Source: Phyllobacterium sp. OV277 (GTDB lineage Bacteria > Pseudomonadota > Alphaproteobacteria > Rhizobiales > Rhizobiaceae). Taken from it: DNA of 64,000 nt. Below the pieces are notes generated by a model that saw nothing but the letters and a program-made list of their open reading frames with translations, did not search any database and was not told the DNA's origin. The DNA lies in NCBI RefSeq assembly GCF_900104355.1, contig NZ_FNIY01000007.1, forward strand, positions 1 to 64,000, read 5' to 3'. Below, one piece after another: positions 59,615 through 64,000 of this stretch (position 1 is its first letter; every line of letters starts with the position of its first letter). The position numbers were made by a program, and so were the translations under genes.

Positions 59615-59950
59615 ATGCAATATGAAACCATTCGCATCGATTGCTCAAACATTTTCGATGAAGACAGTTTTCACAATGTCTTTGCCGGGACCTTTGGCTT
59701 TCCCGTATTCTATGGCCGCAACATGGATGCGTGGGTCGATTGCATGACATCGCTGGATGAACCGGATGATGGTATGACCACTGTTACGGTCGAAAAGGGG
59801 GGCATCGTGGTGTTGCAGCTTGATGCAATCGCACAAGTGCGGGATCGTTGCCGCCGTGCCTATGACGACCTTCTCGAATGCTCTGCCTTCGTCAATTGGC
59901 GCCGTATGCAAAGCGGCCTCAAGCCTGTCCTCTGCCTGTCTTTTGCCTGA
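59615..59950 (+). CDS. Barstar family ribonuclease inhibitor
   Basis: The 111-residue protein has the barstar fold signatures: RIDCSNIFDEDSFHNVFAG and FGFPVFYGRNMDAWVDCMTS (the loop with D-A-W-D, here DAWVDC), then a C-terminal strand. GGAGGAAG lies seven bases before the ATG, a strong ribosome site. Barstar blocks barnase-type RNases; no barnase or toxin gene is in this window, so it is an orphan immunity or a regulatory protein. The P450 start lies 20 bases past its stop, so the two are probably transcribed together. Confidence 0.9.
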   Translation: MQYETIRIDCSNIFDEDSFHNVFAGTFGFPVFYGRNMDAWVDCMTSLDEPDDGMTTVTVEKGGIVVLQLDAIAQVRDRCRRAYDDLLECSAFVNWRRMQSGLKPVLCLSFA

Positions 59951-59969
59951 CCCTAACGGTACATCAATC

Positions 59970-61217
59970 ATGAATCCCACGCCCGCATCCTTCCAATTCA
60001 ATCCTGCCAATCCCCATCTGAAACTTGATCCACACGACCAGCCCTTCGTCCAAAACCCCTATGACACTTACGCAGCGCTGCATGCGCAGACGTCGGCGTT
60101 CTTCTGGGAGGAATACGGGTTCTGGTGCTTTATCGGCTTTGACGGCGTCAATAAATTGCTGCGCGACCGGCGTTTTGGCCGGGAGAATCGTCATGGTATC
60201 GCAGATTCGCAGGGCAATAGTGGCGACCGCTCTCACCTCAAAGACTTCGATCATGTCGAAAAGTTCTCGATGCTGGAGCTGGAACCACCGACGCATTCGC
60301 GGCTGCGTACGCTGGTCAATCGCGCGTTTGTCTCCCGGCAGGTTGAGCGCCTGCGTCCGCGCATTGAGGCACTGGCACATGAGTTGATCGATCGGTTCGA
60401 AACCAAGGGTGAAGCCGACCTTATCGCCGATTTTGCCACGCCCATCCCTGTTACAGTCATTGCCGAGATGCTTGGCGTACCCACCGAGGCAGCGCCACGC
60501 CTTCTCGACTGGTCCCACCGCATGGTTGCCATGTATATGCATGGCCGCAACCGGCAGTCCGAGGACAGCGCCAATGCTGCCGCCGCAGAATTCTCGGGTT
60601 TTCTCCGGGATTATGCTGGACAGCGGCGTGCTGAACCGGCCGACGATCTTCTTAGTCTGCTGCTCGCGGCCGAAGCAGATGGAGCAAAGCTGTCGGAAGA
60701 CGAGCTTATCACGACCGCCATCCTGCTGCTCAACGCAGGTCACGAAGCGACAGTTCATCAAACCGGTAATGCGGTGAAAACCATTCTGGAAAGTGGCCGC
60801 AATGCCGCCGAACTGTTGCGGGACGCCGATGCAACGGTGCAAACCGTTGAGGAATGCCTGCGATTTGACGCGCCGCTGCATATGTTCACGCGCTACGCCT
60901 ATGAGGAGATCGATCTTGGCGACGGTATCGTTGTGAAACCCGGCGACCAGATCGGTTTGATGCTTGGTGCGGGCAATCGCGATCCTGATGCCTTTGTCGA
61001 TGCGGGATCATTCCTGCCGGGACGGACGGATCAGAAGAACCTCTCCTTCGGCGCGGGTATCCATTTTTGCATCGGCGCACCATTAGCGCGGCTGGAGTTG
61101 CAGGTCTCGCTAAAAGTGCTGTTCGACCGCCTGCCGGGGTTGCATTTGAAGGAGACCCCACGCTTCCGCGATAGCTATCATTTCCATGGATTGGAAAAGT
61201 TGGTTGTCGAGTGGTGA
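59970..61217 (+). CDS. Cytochrome P450
   Basis: The 415-residue heme-thiolate monooxygenase has the I-helix motif LLNAGHEATVHQ (about 250), the K-helix ExxR in EECLRFD, and the heme-binding FGAGIHFCIGAPLARLE with the axial cysteine. It is a soluble bacterial class I enzyme that needs an electron-transfer partner; no ferredoxin gene is in the window. The substrate is unknown. The ATG at 59970 fits the family. The stop falls at the start of a GTGGTGA tandem repeat. Confidence 0.93.
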   Translation: MNPTPASFQFNPANPHLKLDPHDQPFVQNPYDTYAALHAQTSAFFWEEYGFWCFIGFDGVNKLLRDRRFGRENRHGIADSQGNSGDRSHLKDFDHVEKFSMLELEPPTHSRLRTLVNRAFVSRQVERLRPRIEALAHELIDRFETKGEADLIADFATPIPVTVIAEMLGVPTEAAPRLLDWSHRMVAMYMHGRNRQSEDSANAAAAEFSGFLRDYAGQRRAEPADDLLSLLLAAEADGAKLSEDELITTAILLLNAGHEATVHQTGNAVKTILESGRNAAELLRDADATVQTVEECLRFDAPLHMFTRYAYEEIDLGDGIVVKPGDQIGLMLGAGNRDPDAFVDAGSFLPGRTDQKNLSFGAGIHFCIGAPLARLELQVSLKVLFDRLPGLHLKETPRFRDSYHFHGLEKLVVEW

Positions 61218-61238
61218 GTGGTGAGTGGTGAGTGGTGA
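61209..61238 (+). repeat. Tandem GTGGTGA repeat overlapping the P450 stop
   Basis: Four consecutive seven-base GTGGTGA units run from 61211 to 61238 and the P450 stop codon (61215-61217) lies in the first unit. Slippage could alter the stop region but not the protein's core. Confidence 0.85.
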
Positions 61239-61266
61239 GAAATGATCATCGACCCGCTCCCGCCGT

Positions 61267-61557
61267 CACCCCTTTCCCTCATGGTGAGCCTGTCGAACCA
61301 TGATGAACTGCTGGTGCCAGACTGCCCGGTTCAAAGTTTGGTGCGTGGTTCGACAAGCTCACCATGAGGGAGAGTGAGGATGCCACACGGCTAATCGCAA
61401 AAGATGCAAAAACATCGCCAATGGTGCAGAACTTGACTCCCTGCAACCACCCCTCTCCCTCATGGTGAGCTTGTCGAACCACGATGAACTGTTCGTGCCA
61501 GACTGCCCGGCTCAAAGCTTGGTGCGTGGTTCGACGGGCTCACCACGAGGGAGATAG
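61267..61557. repeat. Dispersed inverted-repeat elements, copy 3 and duplicate arms
   Basis: Two related units of about 110 bases (61267-61376 and 61445-61557) each contain inverted arms of the TTCGACAAGCTCACCATGAG type around GATGAACTG...GTGCCAGACTGCCCGG. The stretch between them carries a copy of the core seen at 5.1 and 15.1 kb (reverse complement of GCAGGGAGTCAAGTTCTGCA). Parts are degenerate. It lies in the convergent P450/cupin spacer. Confidence 0.82.
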
Positions 61558-61564
61558 GAGCGCC

Positions 61565-61909
61565 TCACAACCGGATTACATATTCCTTGCGGGTGGTTTC
61601 AATCACCTCCCAGGTGCCGCGAAAGCCCGGTTTCAGTACAAAACTATCCCCGGCCTCCAGATGGCGCTCTTCACCACCCTCTTCCGTGACAATCGAGCGG
61701 CCGGACAGGATGTGGCAGAACTCCCATTCATCATAGGAAATGCGCCACTTGCCCGGTGTTGCCTCCCAAATCCCGGCATAAAGACCGCCTTCCGCCTCAT
61801 CGCAGTTCCAAGTGCGAAATTGCGGATCGCCCGAGATAACCCGGTCCGGCGCCGGCGCGCCGTGTTCAGGGTCAATGCTACCGAAATCGATACGGACAAA
61901 ATGTGTCAT
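61565..61909 (-). CDS. Cupin domain protein (DUF861/cupin_3-like)
   Basis: The 114-residue protein is a small beta-barrel cupin. Motif-like segments are GLYAGIWEATPGKWRISYDEWEFCHILSG and GGEERHLEAGDSFVLKPGFRGTWEVIE. It is close to the cupin_3 type found near amino-acid and ureidoglycolate genes. The metal-binding His set is only partly conserved (a single His in FCHIL). It starts four bases after the metY stop and is probably co-transcribed with it. Confidence 0.85.
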   Translation of the reverse strand: MTHFVRIDFGSIDPEHGAPAPDRVISGDPQFRTWNCDEAEGGLYAGIWEATPGKWRISYDEWEFCHILSGRSIVTEEGGEERHLEAGDSFVLKPGFRGTWEVIETTRKEYVIRL

Positions 61910-61913
61910 GGGT

Positions 61914-63200
61914 TCATCCTGCCTTTGTCAGCGCCTGATCGAGATCAGAGATAAGGTCTTCGACAGTCTCGATACCAATCGATAGCCGCACCACATCGGG
62001 TCCCGCTCCTGCGGCCACCTTTTGCGCGTCGCTCAACTGCCGGTGCGTGGTCGATGCGGGATGGATAATCAGGGATTTTGTATCGCCAATATTGGCCAAA
62101 TGCGAAAACAGCTGCAGGTGCTCGACCAGTTTCACGCCCGCTTCGTAGCCGCCTTTCAAGCCAAAGGTGAAAACAGCGCCGGCACCGCGCGGCGCATATT
62201 TTTGCTGCAAAGCATGGTATGGATCGTTTGGAAGTCCCGCATAGCTGACCCAAGCCACTTTCTCGTGGGTGGAAAGCCATTCGGCTATTTTCAGCGCATT
62301 ATCCGCATGGCGCTGCATGCGCAGCGGCAAGGTCTCAATTCCCGTCAGAATCTGAAAAGCGTTGAACGGCGACAAGGCTGGTCCAAGATCGCGCAAACCA
62401 AGCACGCGGCAGGCAATAGCAAAGGCGAAATTGCCAAATGTTTCGTGCAGGACGATGCCATTATATTCGCTGCGCGGCTCGGATAGCAGCGGATAATTAC
62501 CGGATTTTGACCAGTCGAAGGTGCCGCAATCAACAATCACACCGCCCATCGAATTGCCATGACCACCCAGAAATTTGGTCATGGAATGAACGATGATATC
62601 GGCGCCATATTCGATGGGCCGGATGAGATAGGGGGATGCCAGTGTATTGTCGACGATCAGCGGCAGACCATGTTTGTGGGCGATTTCGGCAATCGCCTCG
62701 ATATCGGTGACGATACCACCCGGATTGGCAAAGCTTTCGATGAATATGGCGCGGGTCCGGTCATCGATCTGGGCTTCGAACGAGGCGAGATCATCCGGTT
62801 CCGCCCAGCGCACAAGCCAATCAAAAGATTTGAACGACTGGCCGAACTGGTTGATCGAACCGCCATAAAGTTTTTTGGAGGCGATGAAATTATCGCCGGG
62901 CTGCATCAATGTGTGAAAAACCAGCAGCTGCGCCGCATGGCCCGATGCGACAGCAAGTGCAGCGGTTCCGCCTTCTAGCGCCGCCACCCGCTCCTCAAGC
63001 ACCGCATTGGTCGGATTGGTAATGCGCGTGTAGATATTGCCGAACGCTTTGAGGCCAAACAGCGATGCCGCATGGTCGGCATCATCGAAAACAAAAGCTG
63101 TCGTCTGGTAAATCGGCGTAGCACGCGCTCCCGTTGCCGGATCGGGCTGGGCGCCCGCGTGGACGGCAAGAGTTTCAATTCCGGGTGCGCGATGCGCCAT
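61914..63200 (-). CDS. metY: O-acetylhomoserine sulfhydrylase
   Basis: The 428-residue PLP enzyme of the Cys/Met-metabolism family has the PLP lysine in DIIVHSMTKFLGGHGNS (about 207-223), the VDNTLASPYLIRP segment and IETLAVHAGAQPDPATGARA at the N-terminus. The long form with an insertion after about residue 230 (EPRSEYNGIVLHETFG) fits MetY-type O-acetylhomoserine (thiol)-lyase. It makes homocysteine from O-acetylhomoserine and sulfide. The gene starts 62 bases after the CoA-binding gene. Confidence 0.9.
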   Translation of the reverse strand: MAHRAPGIETLAVHAGAQPDPATGARATPIYQTTAFVFDDADHAASLFGLKAFGNIYTRITNPTNAVLEERVAALEGGTAALAVASGHAAQLLVFHTLMQPGDNFIASKKLYGGSINQFGQSFKSFDWLVRWAEPDDLASFEAQIDDRTRAIFIESFANPGGIVTDIEAIAEIAHKHGLPLIVDNTLASPYLIRPIEYGADIIVHSMTKFLGGHGNSMGGVIVDCGTFDWSKSGNYPLLSEPRSEYNGIVLHETFGNFAFAIACRVLGLRDLGPALSPFNAFQILTGIETLPLRMQRHADNALKIAEWLSTHEKVAWVSYAGLPNDPYHALQQKYAPRGAGAVFTFGLKGGYEAGVKLVEHLQLFSHLANIGDTKSLIIHPASTTHRQLSDAQKVAAGAGPDVVRLSIGIETVEDLISDLDQALTKAG

Positions 63201-63262
63201 GGTTCATCTCCCTGTCATCAATGATTTGCCCGAGGCTATGGGATTGCGGCTCTAACGCCAAA

Positions 63263-63787
63263 TCATTTTGGCTGTCTTAAACCAAAACTCTGGAACCCTT
63301 GCCGCATCTGCGGTTTTTTCGCCGAAAGGATGCGGGAATTCACGCCGCTCCAGCCAATTTCGCCGCACAGCCGCGCATATTCAATCTTCGGGCAGCGATT
63401 CATGACCACCTGAATACCCGCAGCCTCGGCTTTGCGCGCCGCTTCATCGTGGCGAACGGTCAGTTGGGTCCAGATGACTTTGGGTAGTGGGTCCAGCGCC
63501 AGAACTTCGTCAACAATCGCAGGCACTGCATCGGAAGCACGAAATACATCGATCATGTCGATGGGTTCAGGGATATCGGCAAGACGCGCATAGACCTTTT
63601 GCCCAAGGATTTCCTTGCCCGCCTGCCCCGGATTAACGGGGATCACCCGGTAGCCCTTATCGATCAGATATTTCATCACAAAAAAGCTCGGCCGCACCTC
63701 ATTGGCGGAGGCGCCGACCATGGCGATGGTTTTGACCGATGATAGAATGCCGCTGATATAGTCGTCAGGATAATAATCGTGATCCAT
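63263..63787 (-). CDS. CoA-binding domain protein
   Basis: The 174-residue protein has the Rossmann-type CoA-binding fold: TIAMVGASANEVRPSFFVMKYL (about 20-41), GYRVIPVNPG and VVMNRCPKIEY. It corresponds to the YccU/YbbF-like CoA-binding family, without the succinyl-CoA synthetase catalytic part. The function is unknown. The ATG at 63787 gives the family length. The downstream metY gene is 62 bases away on the same strand, and the crotonase fragment ends four bases upstream. Confidence 0.85.
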   Translation of the reverse strand: MDHDYYPDDYISGILSSVKTIAMVGASANEVRPSFFVMKYLIDKGYRVIPVNPGQAGKEILGQKVYARLADIPEPIDMIDVFRASDAVPAIVDEVLALDPLPKVIWTQLTVRHDEAARKAEAAGIQVVMNRCPKIEYARLCGEIGWSGVNSRILSAKKPQMRQGFQSFGLRQPK

Positions 63788-63791
63788 GCCG

Positions 63792-64000
63792 TTATTCGCC
63801 CTTCCACTCCGGCTTGCGCTTTTCGATGAAGGCATTGATGCCTTCTTCCGCATCGCGTGCCAGCATGTTTTCCACCATCACCTCAGCCGTATAATCATAG
63901 GCATCAGACAGGCCCATTTCCGCCTGCCGGTAAAAGGCTTCCTTGCCAATCTTAACGGTCAAAGTCGATTTCTCTGCAATGGTTTGGGCGTATTTCCTGA
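63792..64000 (-). CDS. Enoyl-CoA hydratase/isomerase family protein, C-terminal part (5' end outside window)
   Basis: An open frame from the window edge to the stop at 63792 gives about 68 residues ending RKPEWKGE. The segment MGLSDAYDYTAEVMVENMLARDA followed by INAFIEKRKPEW is the C-terminus of crotonase family proteins. The catalytic part is outside the window, so the reaction cannot be told. It lies four bases upstream of the CoA-binding gene and is probably in one operon with it. Confidence 0.85.
   Translation of the reverse strand, partial: RKYAQTIAEKSTLTVKIGKEAFYRQAEMGLSDAYDYTAEVMVENMLARDAEEGINAFIEKRKPEWKGE

Overview
The window is a chromosomal segment of an alphaproteobacterium of the Hyphomicrobiales (Rhizobiales), most like the Brucella/Ochrobactrum/Phyllobacterium group. 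The evidence is the divK-pleD pair, a complete 14-gene complex I (nuo) operon in rhizobial order followed by birA, ribonuclease J, methylmalonyl-CoA epimerase and a DUF1467 gene, the proS-lolC-lolD-dnaE block, clpP-clpX-lon, and two SOS boxes of the alphaproteobacterial form GTTC-N7-GTTC. The genus cannot be fixed from the sequence alone.

Layout. 0-9.5 kb: the C-terminus of an autotransporter, rpmG, then (minus) divK-pleD, a DUF3572 gene, SOS-controlled dinB, a palindromic repeat zone, dnaE (minus) and a histidine phosphatase. 9.5-13.2 kb: a 28-residue membrane-peptide gene with its own LexA box, then (minus) proS-lolC-lolD with a strong terminator. 13.2-15.3 kb: a gene-poor insert with a possible small RNA, one family 2 glycosyltransferase and a repeat element. 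15.3-34.5 kb (minus): nuoA-B-C-D-E-F, a membrane protein with a helix-hairpin-helix domain, a pentapeptide-repeat protein, nuoG-N, birA, rnj, mce and DUF1467. 34.9-51.7 kb: an accessory region that looks AT-richer by eye. It holds an MFS exporter, two WbsX/GH99-like proteins, a large repeat-rich autotransporter, two methyltransferases, an acyltransferase, an RgpF-like protein and two tRNA genes (Asp, Val). 52-57.7 kb: a HupE/UreJ permease, lon, clpX and clpP. 57.8-64 kb: a mixed metabolic stretch with an unknown 200-residue protein, a sarcosine-oxidase-like flavoprotein, an orphan barstar, a cytochrome P450, a repeat cluster, a cupin, an O-acetylhomoserine sulfhydrylase, a CoA-binding protein and the end of an enoyl-CoA hydratase.

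How the genes work together. The nuo genes form one tightly packed transcription unit, many joined by ATGA or TAATG overlaps, with two unusual non-canonical members between nuoF and nuoG. NuoE carries the same C-terminal helix-hairpin-helix domain as the extra membrane protein. The 36-52 kb genes look like a surface-glycan set: WbsX and RgpF proteins act in O-antigen or polysaccharide assembly, and methyl and acyl transferases decorate the product. dinB and the small membrane-peptide gene have LexA boxes identical at 14 of 15 positions, so they are probably induced together by DNA damage. The peptide resembles, in size, topology and regulation, the Caulobacter division inhibitor SidA. This is the best candidate for something undescribed in the window.

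Limits: no search, GC calculation or structure prediction could be run. Family names rest on motifs read by eye, and comparisons with other genomes are from memory.
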